Notes under the pieces: generated by a model
What the model saw: only the letters and a program-made list of their open reading frames with translations
Told to the model about the DNA's origin: nothing
Databases searched by the model: none
Part shown: positions 54,104 through 62,388 of the stretch, piece by piece
Layout: each line of letters starts with the position of its first letter
How positions within the stretch are numbered: position 1 is the stretch's first letter
Program-made: the position numbers and the translations under genes
From: Gammaproteobacteria bacterium RIFCSPHIGHO2_12_FULL_36_30
Lineage (GTDB): Bacteria; Pseudomonadota; Gammaproteobacteria; Coxiellales; Coxiellaceae
Reading direction: 5' to 3'
Assembly (NCBI GenBank): GCA_001801815.1
Contig: MGXU01000010.1
Span: 397,167 to 461,166 of the forward strand
DNA length: 64,000 nucleotides

Positions 54104-54191
54104 ATGCAGTGTGAGTGTGAGGTATCAGTGTGTGTACATTCAATCACTGACCTACGCCCAAAAAAAATAAATAAAAATTATTACAAAAACT

Positions 54192-54267
<76 letters not shown>

Positions 54268-54288
54268 AAAACTCCTAACAGTTACTAC

Positions 54289-54409
54289 AAACGCCGATGT
54301 TGCGCGCTTTTTCGTGAAAAATTAAAATAAAATGCTCGATGTACCAATCAAGTACACCTGCGCTTTTATTTTAATTTTTCACAAAAAATCGCATCAACCT
54401 CGACGTTTT
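54289..54409. repeat. Family D long palindrome, copy D4 (between pgsA and tRNA-Gly)
   Basis: Distal arms AAACGCCGATGTTGCGCGC and ATCGCATCAACCTCGACG match D3. Proximal arms GTGAAAAATTAAAATAAAA and TTTTATTTTAATTTTTCAC are a perfect 19-bp pair, different in sequence from D3 and D1. The apex TGCTCGATGTAC-CAATCAA-GTACACCTGCGC makes its own hairpin. GTTACTA occurs just outside both ends. Confidence 0.85.
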
Positions 54410-54504
54410 ACCAATCCAAACAAAGAGGCGTTGGTCTGTTACTAAAACAGTGATCAGTTAACGGTTAACAAACATCTCACCGCGACAATCATACAATCAT
54501 TTTA

Positions 54505-55059
54505 TTACTTGTCAATTGTCAAATTAGGCCACGCCGCTTTTAAATAAATACACATCGTCCACAATGTTAAAAATGCCGCAAAATAAAGCAAAAGTGGACC
54601 AACCCACAACAACCAATGAAACGAATTGGGATGATACCAAACCAACATTCCTAACGCTAACATTTGTATTGCTGTTTTATATTTCGCAATATGCGTTACG
54701 CGCACACCAACACGTTTTCCAATCACCGACATCCATTCGCGCAAAGCAGAAATTGCAATTTCGCGACCAATGATAATTGCACTTGCAACACCTAAATACG
54801 GAATTAAATGCGAGCTTAATACCATTACCAACGAAACAGCTACTAATAATTTATCCGCAACTGGATCTAAAAATGCGCCGAATTGAGTTGTTTGCGACAA
54901 ACTTCGCGCTAAATATCCATCGAGCCAATCTGTAATTGCTGCTAATCCTAATAAAATTGCAGCAACTGGATGCGCCCAAGGAAATGGTAAAATATAAAAA
55001 ATGACGATGATGGGGATTGCGATAATTCGAAGCAAGGTTAATATTATTGGGATATTCAT
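54505..55059 (-). CDS. pgsA: CDP-diacylglycerol-glycerol-3-phosphate phosphatidyltransferase
   Basis: Commits CDP-diacylglycerol to phosphatidylglycerol synthesis. 184 residues with five or six helices and the CDP-alcohol transferase motif D-G-x2-A-R-x8-G-x3-D-x3-D seen as DWLDGYLARSLSQTTQFG then AFLDPVADK (near residues 44-70). Usual length is 182. uvrC, its usual partner, is not present; lepB precedes it instead, separated by repeat A4. tRNA-Gly, Cys and Leu follow. Confidence 0.95.
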   Translation of the reverse strand: MNIPIILTLLRIIAIPIIVIFYILPFPWAHPVAAILLGLAAITDWLDGYLARSLSQTTQFGAFLDPVADKLLVAVSLVMVLSSHLIPYLGVASAIIIGREIAISALREWMSVIGKRVGVRVTHIAKYKTAIQMLALGMLVWYHPNSFHWLLWVGPLLLYFAAFLTLWTMCIYLKAAWPNLTIDK

Positions 55060-55105
55060 AAATCACACTCATTGTGTTTTATTTTGTTTTCATATCAATT
55101 AAATA

Positions 55106-55193
55106 TCTGTCTTTGTGGTTGGGTTACTGCAAAACGCCCTTGTTACGTGCTCGTTACACTCGCACTCCACGCAGGCTTCTGAAGCATCACTCC
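55106..55193 (-). repeat. Family A intercistronic repeat, copy A4 (lepB/pgsA)
   Basis: Minus-sense: CTTCAGAAGCCTGCGTGG, a longer variable segment, then GTAACAAGGGCGTTTTGCAG and CCAACCACAAAGACA. The variable segment pairs less clearly than in A1, A3 and A5 (a CGTG/CACG outer pair is visible). Starts about 5-13 bases after the lepB stop and lies between co-directional lepB and pgsA. Confidence 0.75.
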
Positions 55194-55197
55194 CAAT

Positions 55198-55989
55198 TTA
55201 CAATTTATTTCCAATCCGATCCCAACGAATAGAATCATACCAATGCGCCGCATGCGGATCCCAACTCATCCAAACAAATAATGCATGCCCAATAAAATCA
55301 TTTTCCTTCACAAATCCCCAACCGCGACTATCATCACTTTCATCGCGATTATCACCCATCGCTAAATATTCATTTTTCGGAACAACTAAATTATAAAAAT
55401 TTTCTGGCGGATCATTTGCAATCACAAAAATATCATGTTTTACACCTTCTAAATCTTCTTGATAAATTTGATATGTGATCAATTGTCCAAAATCATTTAA
55501 ACGCGTATCAGTACCAATATATTTTTGCGGTTGTTCTTTTCCATTAATATAAAGCACTTTATTAATATAACTAATATGATCGCCCGGCAAACCAATCACG
55601 CGTTTTACAAAAGTAAATGCATGATCAACAGGATAATATAATAATGCAATTTGTCCGCGTTTTGGTTCATCAATCGGAATTAATTTTTTATTCCAAATTG
55701 GAAAACGAAAACCATAATCAAATTGATTTACCAAAATAAAATCACCTGGCAAAACAGTTGGCTCAAGTGAACCTGTTGGCACGCGATAAGGTTGAATTAA
55801 AAAAGATCGAATGCAAAAAACCAGCAATAAAACAGGAAAAAATGCACGCGAATATTCAATAATAGTATTCCGCTTTTTTTTCTCTAAAAATTTTTCGCCA
55901 TTTGCAAGACAAAAAATATAATCACATAAAACAACAACACCAGAAAATACAACAACGGACAATAAAATTAATGGGAAATCAATACTCAT
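55198..55989 (-). CDS. lepB: Signal peptidase I
   Basis: Cleaves signal peptides from exported proteins at the outer face of the inner membrane. 263 residues with two N-terminal membrane helices. The catalytic Ser box reads VPTGSLEPTVLPGDFILVNQ near 70 (usual PSGSMxPTL, so TGSL is slightly divergent), the Lys box KRVIGLPGDHISY near 127, and the final GDNRDESDDSRGWGFV near 210. One-base overlap (TAATG) with the upstream gene. Confidence 0.94.
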   Translation of the reverse strand: MSIDFPLILLSVVVFSGVVVLCDYIFCLANGEKFLEKKKRNTIIEYSRAFFPVLLLVFCIRSFLIQPYRVPTGSLEPTVLPGDFILVNQFDYGFRFPIWNKKLIPIDEPKRGQIALLYYPVDHAFTFVKRVIGLPGDHISYINKVLYINGKEQPQKYIGTDTRLNDFGQLITYQIYQEDLEGVKHDIFVIANDPPENFYNLVVPKNEYLAMGDNRDESDDSRGWGFVKENDFIGHALFVWMSWDPHAAHWYDSIRWDRIGNKL

Positions 55990-56387
55990 TATTTTTTACT
56001 CCCAGTTGTTTGTGATGGACTATAAATCGCAGCGCCATAAAAAATAATCATGGGACGCAATTGTTTGCTAGGCACTAACAAAGTCACAATCACTCCATTC
56101 GCACCAATACTCGCCGCCATGTCTTTTACTTTCTGAATTAATAAATCTTTCGTTTGCGCATTTAATACCGTAAATGCTTGCTCGATATGTATATCACCAA
56201 GCCGAGTAAAATCACCCGACGGCGCTTGATTATAAATCGTCACTTGATCAGGCGAAATCGGCGCACGTGTTATTTTTGCAGGAAGCACTATTCCTTTTGG
56301 TAAAAAATTTTGGTGCGGCGTGAATGCGATCAGCAATGCCACCGCCAATAATCCTGCAATCGTACAAATTATTACTCTGATGTTCAA
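55989..56387 (-). CDS. Membrane-anchored envelope protein, unknown
   Basis: 132 residues from a TTG at 56387 with AAGGAA 8 bases ahead and no ATG option. An N-terminal hydrophobic helix (VIICTIAGLLAVALLIAF) anchors a small domain with SGDFTRLGDIHIEQAF and MAASIGANGVIV, reminiscent of RcsF/YbjQ-like folds where GANgV lies near the C-terminus. Its stop overlaps the lepB start, so it is the leader gene of the lepB operon. Role unknown. Confidence 0.65.
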   Translation of the reverse strand: MNIRVIICTIAGLLAVALLIAFTPHQNFLPKGIVLPAKITRAPISPDQVTIYNQAPSGDFTRLGDIHIEQAFTVLNAQTKDLLIQKVKDMAASIGANGVIVTLLVPSKQLRPMIIFYGAAIYSPSQTTGSKK

Positions 56388-56601
56388 TGTATATTCCTTG
56401 TAAAAAATAAGAGTGATTATTGTAAAGGAAATATTCGCAAAATAGCATAGCTTTATAAAATATTTGCAATGTACAACTCACTCGGTTATTATTCCGATCA
56501 TGCCGATTTGATTGTCAGCTTGCTGGGCATAAACAGCTAAAGCGATTTAAAAATCAACCTTTCATCTCGGTGTGTATATTCATTACAACATGGAGTTTGA
56601 T

Positions 56602-58863
56602 ATGGTTACTTCTCACAATCTTGGTTTTCCTCGTATCGGTCTTGATCGCGAAACAAAAAAAACAGTTGAATCGTATTGGCGTGGTCAACTCACGCAAGAA
56701 GATTTAAAAAAACATGAAATTGCCTTAACAGAAAAAAATTGGGCATTGCAACGCGATGCAGGAATTAATTTTATTCCCGTGAATGATTTTACTTGGTACG
56801 ACCATGTGCTTGACATGAGTTTTATGTTAGGCGTTATTCCAGAACGTTTCAAAAAAAGCAAAATTGATATTAATACTTATTTTTGTATGGCGCGCGGATT
56901 AGCGCCAGATGGTCAAGATGCTGCGGCATGTGAAATGACAAAATGGTTTGACACAAATTATCATTACATTGTTCCTGAATTTTCACATGATCAAACTTTT
57001 CAGTTAAATGCACACCATTTAATTGAAACTATTTCTCGCGCGAAAAAATTACATGCAAATATTAAACCTGTTTTATTAGGGCCGTTAACTTATTTGTGGC
57101 TTGGAAAATGTCAAGGTGATTTTGATAAATTAACATTGTTAGATCGCTTATTGCCAATTTATTCAGAAATTTTTCAATTATTAAAACAGCATAATGTTGA
57201 ATGGGTGCAAATTGATGAACCTATTTTATGTCTAGATTTACCGAGTGAATGGCGTGCTACATTTTCAACTGCGTATCAAAAATTGAATCGTCATGGTGTA
57301 AAATGTTTATTGGCAACTTATTTTGATGGATTAAAAGATAATACGGATCTTGCGTGTGCATTACCAGTTGATGGAATTCATATTGATTTATGTCGTGATC
57401 CAAATCAATTACAAACTGTATTGCAAAAATTATCACGTGATAAAATTTTATCGTTGGGTGTGATTAATGGCAGAAATATTTGGAAAGCAGATTTAAATAA
57501 AATTTTAAATACGCTTGAAAAAATAAAAGATGATCGTTTGTGGATCGCGCCATCCTGTTCTTTATTGCATACACCGATTGATTTAGACAAAGAAACAAAA
57601 TTAAATCCTGAAATAAAAAATTGGCTAGCATTTTCAAAACAAAAACTTGCTGAAATTTCTATTTTAACTGACGCATTAAATCACGGCAGACAATTTGTTG
57701 AAAAATATTTAAGTGAAAATCAAGCTGCAATTCAAAGTCGCACAACATCAAAACTTATTCATCGTGATGATGTAAAGATGCGCGTTAAAAATATAGATGA
57801 TACTTTTGCACAACGTCAAAGTGTTTATGCAAAACGTGCCATTGCACAAAAAAATGCTTTAAAACTCGATAATTTTCCAACAACAACCATTGGTTCATTT
57901 CCGCAAACACAAGATATTCGAAAAACGCGAAGTGATTTTAAAGCGGGCGCAATTACTCAAGAGGCATATGAAAATAATATTCGTGCGCAAATTGCAGACG
58001 TTGTAAAAGAACAAGAAGAATTAGATATTGATGTGTTAGTGCACGGCGAAGCTGAACGCAATGACATGGTGGAATATTTTGGCGAACACTTTGAAGGTTT
58101 TGCATTTACTTCGAATGGTTGGGTGCAAAGTTATGGTTCACGTTGTGTCAAACCACCGATTATTTACGGTGATGTTGCGCGTCCAAAACCGATTACTGTG
58201 GAATGGAGTTCGTATGCGCAATCACTCACAAAACGTTTAATGAAAGGAATGTTGACAGGGCCTGTGACAATTTTAGCGTGGTCATTTGTGCGGGATGATC
58301 AACCGCGCGCTGACACTGCATTTCAAATTGCACTTGCACTACGCGATGAAGTATGTGATTTAGAAAAAGCAGGGATTAAAGTTATTCAAATTGATGAACC
58401 TGCATTTCGTGAATTATTACCGCTGCGAAAATCAGATTGGCCAGCTTATTTAAATTGGGCAGTGAAAAGTTTTCGCGTTGCATCATGCGGCGTAAAAGAT
58501 GAAACACAAATTCATACACACATGTGTTATTGCGAATTTAATGACATGATTGAAGCAATTGCTGCGCTCGATGCAGATGTCATCACGCTTGAAAGCTCTC
58601 GTTCTGATATGGAATTATTAAAAGCGTTTGAAGATTTTGAATATCCGAATGATATTGGTCCTGGTGTTTACGATATTCATTCGCCGAGAATTCCAACAGT
58701 AAATGATATTGCGCATTCATTAAAACAAGCGCTGCAATATATTCCTGCTGAACGTTTATGGGTAAATCCTGATTGCGGTTTAAAAACACGCGGATGGAAT
58801 GAAACGCGTGTTGCGTTGGCGAATATGGTGCAAGCAGCGAAGCAGTTGCGAGAAACAGTGTGA
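56602..58863 (+). CDS. metE: Cobalamin-independent methionine synthase
   Basis: Transfers methyl from 5-methyl-tetrahydropteroyl-triglutamate to homocysteine. 753 residues from the ATG at 56602 (GGAG 7 bases ahead; other ATGs at 56572 are less likely). The N-terminus reads HNLGFPRIGLDRETK. The zinc ligands are in HMCYCEFND near 640 and NPDCGLKTRGW near 727. Followed by metF, with repeat B2 between, so the two methyl-folate genes work together. Confidence 0.96.
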   Translation: MVTSHNLGFPRIGLDRETKKTVESYWRGQLTQEDLKKHEIALTEKNWALQRDAGINFIPVNDFTWYDHVLDMSFMLGVIPERFKKSKIDINTYFCMARGLAPDGQDAAACEMTKWFDTNYHYIVPEFSHDQTFQLNAHHLIETISRAKKLHANIKPVLLGPLTYLWLGKCQGDFDKLTLLDRLLPIYSEIFQLLKQHNVEWVQIDEPILCLDLPSEWRATFSTAYQKLNRHGVKCLLATYFDGLKDNTDLACALPVDGIHIDLCRDPNQLQTVLQKLSRDKILSLGVINGRNIWKADLNKILNTLEKIKDDRLWIAPSCSLLHTPIDLDKETKLNPEIKNWLAFSKQKLAEISILTDALNHGRQFVEKYLSENQAAIQSRTTSKLIHRDDVKMRVKNIDDTFAQRQSVYAKRAIAQKNALKLDNFPTTTIGSFPQTQDIRKTRSDFKAGAITQEAYENNIRAQIADVVKEQEELDIDVLVHGEAERNDMVEYFGEHFEGFAFTSNGWVQSYGSRCVKPPIIYGDVARPKPITVEWSSYAQSLTKRLMKGMLTGPVTILAWSFVRDDQPRADTAFQIALALRDEVCDLEKAGIKVIQIDEPAFRELLPLRKSDWPAYLNWAVKSFRVASCGVKDETQIHTHMCYCEFNDMIEAIAALDADVITLESSRSDMELLKAFEDFEYPNDIGPGVYDIHSPRIPTVNDIAHSLKQALQYIPAERLWVNPDCGLKTRGWNETRVALANMVQAAKQLRETV

Positions 58864-58875
58864 TTGGGTTGGAGC

Positions 58876-59085
58876 AATCTTAAACGAACGAGCAATGATG
58901 TAGCTGAAAATATTAAATTAAGTTGATGGGAAGATGTGACCTGTCTCTTTTGTAGCGAGTAGCGTCAGGATTGACGAGGGACCGAACCAGGGATGGTTCA
59001 TTTTCGAGCGGAAAAAGAGACGGTCATCACTTTTCATCACTCAACTATTTTTACAATCATATTATCTGCGAGTGAGCGCAAAAAT
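58876..59085. repeat. Family B palindromic element, copy B2 (between metE and metF)
   Basis: Matches B1 (10958-11167): AATCTTAAACGA at the left, GATGTAGCTGAAAATATTAA, the centre AGCGTCAGGATTGACGAGGG, then ACCAGGGATGGTTCATTTTC, and a right end with ATTATCTGCGAG. It fills most of the metE-metF gap. Terminal arms are less perfect than in B1. No coding potential. Confidence 0.78.
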
Positions 59086-59105
59086 AAATTTTAACGGAGA
59101 TCAAC

Positions 59106-59993
59106 ATGGAAGTAACACCACTCAGCTTCGAATTTTTTCCGCCCAACACAACGGACGGAATTGAAAAACTCGAAACAGTTGCAACTTCGCTTAATTTATT
59201 TCGTCCCGATTATTTTTCAGTAACTTTCGGCGCAGGTGGTGTGAATCGCGAAAAGTCTTTTCACACCATTCGCACATTACAGAAAAAAAATTATGATATC
59301 GCACCGCATTTAACGTGCATCGATTTATCAAAAGAAATGGCGCGCGATATTATTTTGAATTATAAAAAATTAAGTATTTCAAAATTAGTGGTTATTCGCG
59401 GTGATTTAACGCCAGAAATGCCACAAAATATAGGTGATTTTCACTACGCAAATGAATTAGTAAAATTTATTCGCGATGAAACAGGGAATTATTTTGAAAT
59501 TCACGTTGCAGCTTATCCAGAATTTCATCCGCAATCTGTAGAAATTAATACTGCGCTCTTACAATTTAAAAATAAAATTGATGCGGGCGCAAATTCTGCA
59601 ATTACACAATATTTTTTTAATGCAGAAGGTTATTTTCAATTTTTAAAAAGTTGCGAAAAATTAAATATTCGCGTGCCGATTGTTCCTGGCATCATGCCCA
59701 TTTTTAATTTCGAAAAATTAATTCGTTTTTCTAAAATGTGTTGTGCAGATATTCCATTGTGGCTTTATAAACGTTTAGAATCGTATCGTCATGACGAAGC
59801 GTCGATAAAAGCATATGGAATTGAAGTCGTCACAAAATTATGTAGTGATTTAATTGCAAATGGCTGCCCTGCTTTGCATTTTTATACAATGAATCAATTG
59901 GAGCCGACGAAAACGATTTTGCAGAATTTGGGTTATGCGGATTATCAAGAATCTCGTGCGTTTACGGAATCTTCGCTCTCACTCGCTGGATAA
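59106..59993 (+). CDS. metF: Methylenetetrahydrofolate reductase
   Basis: Flavoenzyme that makes 5-methyl-tetrahydrofolate for methionine synthesis. 295 residues: LSFEFFPPNTTDGIEKLE near residue 5, SVTFGAGGVNREKSFHTI near 38, APHLTCIDLSKE near 68, VVIRGDL near 97, AAYPEFHPQ near 135, and QYFFNAEGYFQF near 175, all typical. GGAG 7 bases before ATG. The stop TAA and last residues lie in the left end of element C2. Confidence 0.96.
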   Translation: MEVTPLSFEFFPPNTTDGIEKLETVATSLNLFRPDYFSVTFGAGGVNREKSFHTIRTLQKKNYDIAPHLTCIDLSKEMARDIILNYKKLSISKLVVIRGDLTPEMPQNIGDFHYANELVKFIRDETGNYFEIHVAAYPEFHPQSVEINTALLQFKNKIDAGANSAITQYFFNAEGYFQFLKSCEKLNIRVPIVPGIMPIFNFEKLIRFSKMCCADIPLWLYKRLESYRHDEASIKAYGIEVVTKLCSDLIANGCPALHFYTMNQLEPTKTILQNLGYADYQESRAFTESSLSLAG

Positions 59994-60236
59994 TGTAACT
60001 GAAAAAAGTTTCGCACATTCTAAAAATTGTGATCTTCATCCCGCTCGCTTTTCTGTTGTTATGTAATGTTGTGTTCGGAGACGCCGTGAATACATCCCTG
60101 TAGGCTCGTCTTCGCCATCCATAGGCTTAGACGCTCCTCACACAACATTACATAACAACAGAACGCTCGCTAGTTCAGATGATTCTTTTAGAAATGCGAA
60201 GCGTCTAATATTTATTCGGTTATATTATTGCGCGTT
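59980..60236. repeat. Family C palindromic element, copy C2
   Basis: The core 60008-60200 matches C1 (12444-12628). Inner arms GTTGTTATGTAATGTTGTGT (60056-60075) and ACACAACATTACATAACAAC (60140-60159) are perfectly complementary although differing in sequence from C1. Its outer ends, CGCTGGATAATGTAACTG and CGGTTATATTATTGCGCG, resemble the terminal repeat of family B, so B and C may share ends. 60237-60328 shows only a possible promoter. Confidence 0.75.
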
Positions 60237-60328
60237 CTTTTAATATTTTCCGTACATTTCAGCTGAAAAAAGGCAAAAAAGGCTAGCCCGACATTGCAAA
60301 CAACCTGAAAAACAGACAATATGTCCGC

Positions 60329-60643
60329 ATGAAACCAAACAACATCCATCCCCTACTCGCACGCTTAATGCCATTTATCATTATTGCTTTTGCGATCGTG
60401 ATATTTGTATTGGCGTTATTTGTTTTTTCTTATGTATTAATTGCAGCGTTAGTGATCGGATTAATTATTTTTATTGTTGGCTTTATTCGTACAAAATTTT
60501 TCGGATATAAAAAAAATACCACATTTAACAAATCTTTTTTCGTCATTAAAACCAGCTTTAGTAATCCAACAGAAACAAAAAAACCAACCGAAAAATCAGG
60601 TCGTGTGATTGAGCATGATCAACATGATGATGAGGCGCGATAA
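60329..60643 (+). CDS. Small two-helix membrane protein
   Basis: 104 residues. Two hydrophobic helices (~15-35 and 36-55, rich in Ile, Leu, Val and Phe), then a basic/polar cytoplasmic tail with two TETKKPTE-type repeats and an acidic HDQHDDEAR end. No recognised family. Starts with ATG at 60329 but lacks a clear ribosome site. Convergent with ald. Confidence 0.55.
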   Translation: MKPNNIHPLLARLMPFIIIAFAIVIFVLALFVFSYVLIAALVIGLIIFIVGFIRTKFFGYKKNTTFNKSFFVIKTSFSNPTETKKPTEKSGRVIEHDQHDDEAR

Positions 60644-60659
60644 AACACGCCTCAAAATT

Positions 60660-61775
60660 TTAATTCAAAACTTCCGCAGCCGGCACATATTTTTTCTGCA
60701 ACGCATCTGCCACATCAGGATTCGTAATCATTCCATTACACACATTTAATCCCGCGCAGAAATATTTATCATCGCGCAATGCTGCTTTATAACCTTTATC
60801 TGCTAAACGTAAAACATAAGGCAATGTTGCATTATTTAATGCAAGCGTTGCAGTGCGCGGAACAGCACCTGGCATATTTGCAACACAATAATGCACAACA
60901 CCGTCGACAACATAAGTTGGATTTGTATGCGTTGTTGGTTTTGCAGTTTCAACACAACCACCTTGATCAATTGCAACGTCAACAATCACTGATCCCGGTT
61001 TCATTTTTGCTAATAAATGTTTTTTAATTAATTTCGGCGCTGCACGTCCTGGTAATAAAACTGCACCAATCACTAAATCCGCAGAAATAATTTGCTCTTC
61101 CAAACTCGCAATCGTGGAATAAACCGTATTTAATCTTCCACCAAATTGTAAATCTAATTCTTGTAAGCGATTTAATGATGTATCTAAAACTGTTACTTTT
61201 GCTTCACGACCCATCGCCATGCGCACAGCATTTGTTCCAACAACACCACCGCCAATCACAGTCACTTTTCCAGGATTAACACCTGGAACGCCGCCTAATA
61301 AAACACCGCTACCGCCGTGTGATTTTTCAAGTGATGTAGAACCAACTTGAATTGATAAACGTCCCGCAACTTGACTCATCGGTGATAATAATGGCAAACC
61401 ACCATGCGAATCAGTTACAGTTTCGTATGCAATCGCAATACATTTTGATTTTAATAATGCGTCTGCTTGCGCAACATCCGGCGCTAAATGCAAATAAGTA
61501 AATAACACTAAATTTTCGCGTAAAAATTTAAATTCTGATGATTGCGGTTCTTTCACTTTCACAATCATGTCTGCTTTTTCCCACACATCGGGTGCATGCA
61601 TTAAAATATGTGCACCTGCTACGCGATATGCTTCATCATCAAAACCAATACCCATTCCCGCATCATGTTCAACAACGACATGATGTCCATGATTCACTAA
61701 TTCATGCACGCTGTAAGGTGTTAAACCGACGCGATATTCTTCTGTTTTGATTTCTTTTGGGACACCGATAATCAT
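60660..61775 (-). CDS. ald: Alanine dehydrogenase
   Basis: NAD-dependent oxidative deamination of L-alanine to pyruvate. 371 residues: N-terminal [17 protein letters not shown] with substrate-binding Arg and Lys, [20 protein letters not shown] near 55, the Rossmann [15 protein letters not shown] near 172, and [19 protein letters not shown] near 265. Usual length 361-373. A single-gene transcript, convergent with the small membrane protein. Confidence 0.94.
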   Translation of the reverse strand: MIIGVPKEIKTEEYRVGLTPYSVHELVNHGHHVVVEHDAGMGIGFDDEAYRVAGAHILMHAPDVWEKADMIVKVKEPQSSEFKFLRENLVLFTYLHLAPDVAQADALLKSKCIAIAYETVTDSHGGLPLLSPMSQVAGRLSIQVGSTSLEKSHGGSGVLLGGVPGVNPGKVTVIGGGVVGTNAVRMAMGREAKVTVLDTSLNRLQELDLQFGGRLNTVYSTIASLEEQIISADLVIGAVLLPGRAAPKLIKKHLLAKMKPGSVIVDVAIDQGGCVETAKPTTHTNPTYVVDGVVHYCVANMPGAVPRTATLALNNATLPYVLRLADKGYKAALRDDKYFCAGLNVCNGMITNPDVADALQKKYVPAAEVLN

Positions 61776-61868
61776 TTAAACACTCCTGAAACGGATTGAG
61801 ACTGCGTGAAATATAGCACATCTTTCTGAAAATAAAACCCCGTGCTTTTAATAGGAGTTTCGCGCTAT

Positions 61869-62375
61869 TTAAAACAAATCCGACAACTTCCGATTCAAAA
61901 TTAATTTAATAACTACAAGCAAAGTAATCGCAGCAATAATTAAAACAGATGTACGATAATCTTTTAAATCAATCACAAAAACCAGCGCCATTCCAACTGC
62001 TGGTGGATGTTCTACATTCAACCAAAACATAAAATAAAGGCAAACAATCACTGCAATTGATGCGAGAAAACTTAACCACACAAAAGAATGTCCAGCATAC
62101 AATAATGTTTCACCCATAATATGCAATAACATGCCGCACAAAATTGCAATCACATATGCAACAATTAATCGCAACGGATGCGCCGTCACTGAACTCGGTT
62201 TTGAAAAAATAATAAATGCACTCGACGCAAGCGATCCAGCACCCACCGCCCACAAAATATCAGACTGCGCTGTGTGATAAAATAAATTTAAAATTGAAAA
62301 TAAAAAAATAAGAATAATAAGCGGCTGCCAAATATAATTCCATATTGTTGCAGTTTTTCGATGTGAAATAGACAT
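61869..62375 (-). CDS. HPP-family integral membrane protein
   Basis: 168 residues with about five helices. It has the HPP signature VEHPPAVGMALVFVID near 120. Some HPP proteins move nitrite or other anions. It follows the SulP gene by 13 bases, so both may act in one anion-transport transcript. Function in this organism not known. Confidence 0.83.
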   Translation of the reverse strand: MSISHRKTATIWNYIWQPLIILIFLFSILNLFYHTAQSDILWAVGAGSLASSAFIIFSKPSSVTAHPLRLIVAYVIAILCGMLLHIMGETLLYAGHSFVWLSFLASIAVIVCLYFMFWLNVEHPPAVGMALVFVIDLKDYRTSVLIIAAITLLVVIKLILNRKLSDLF

Positions 62376-62388
62376 ATAATTTCCTACA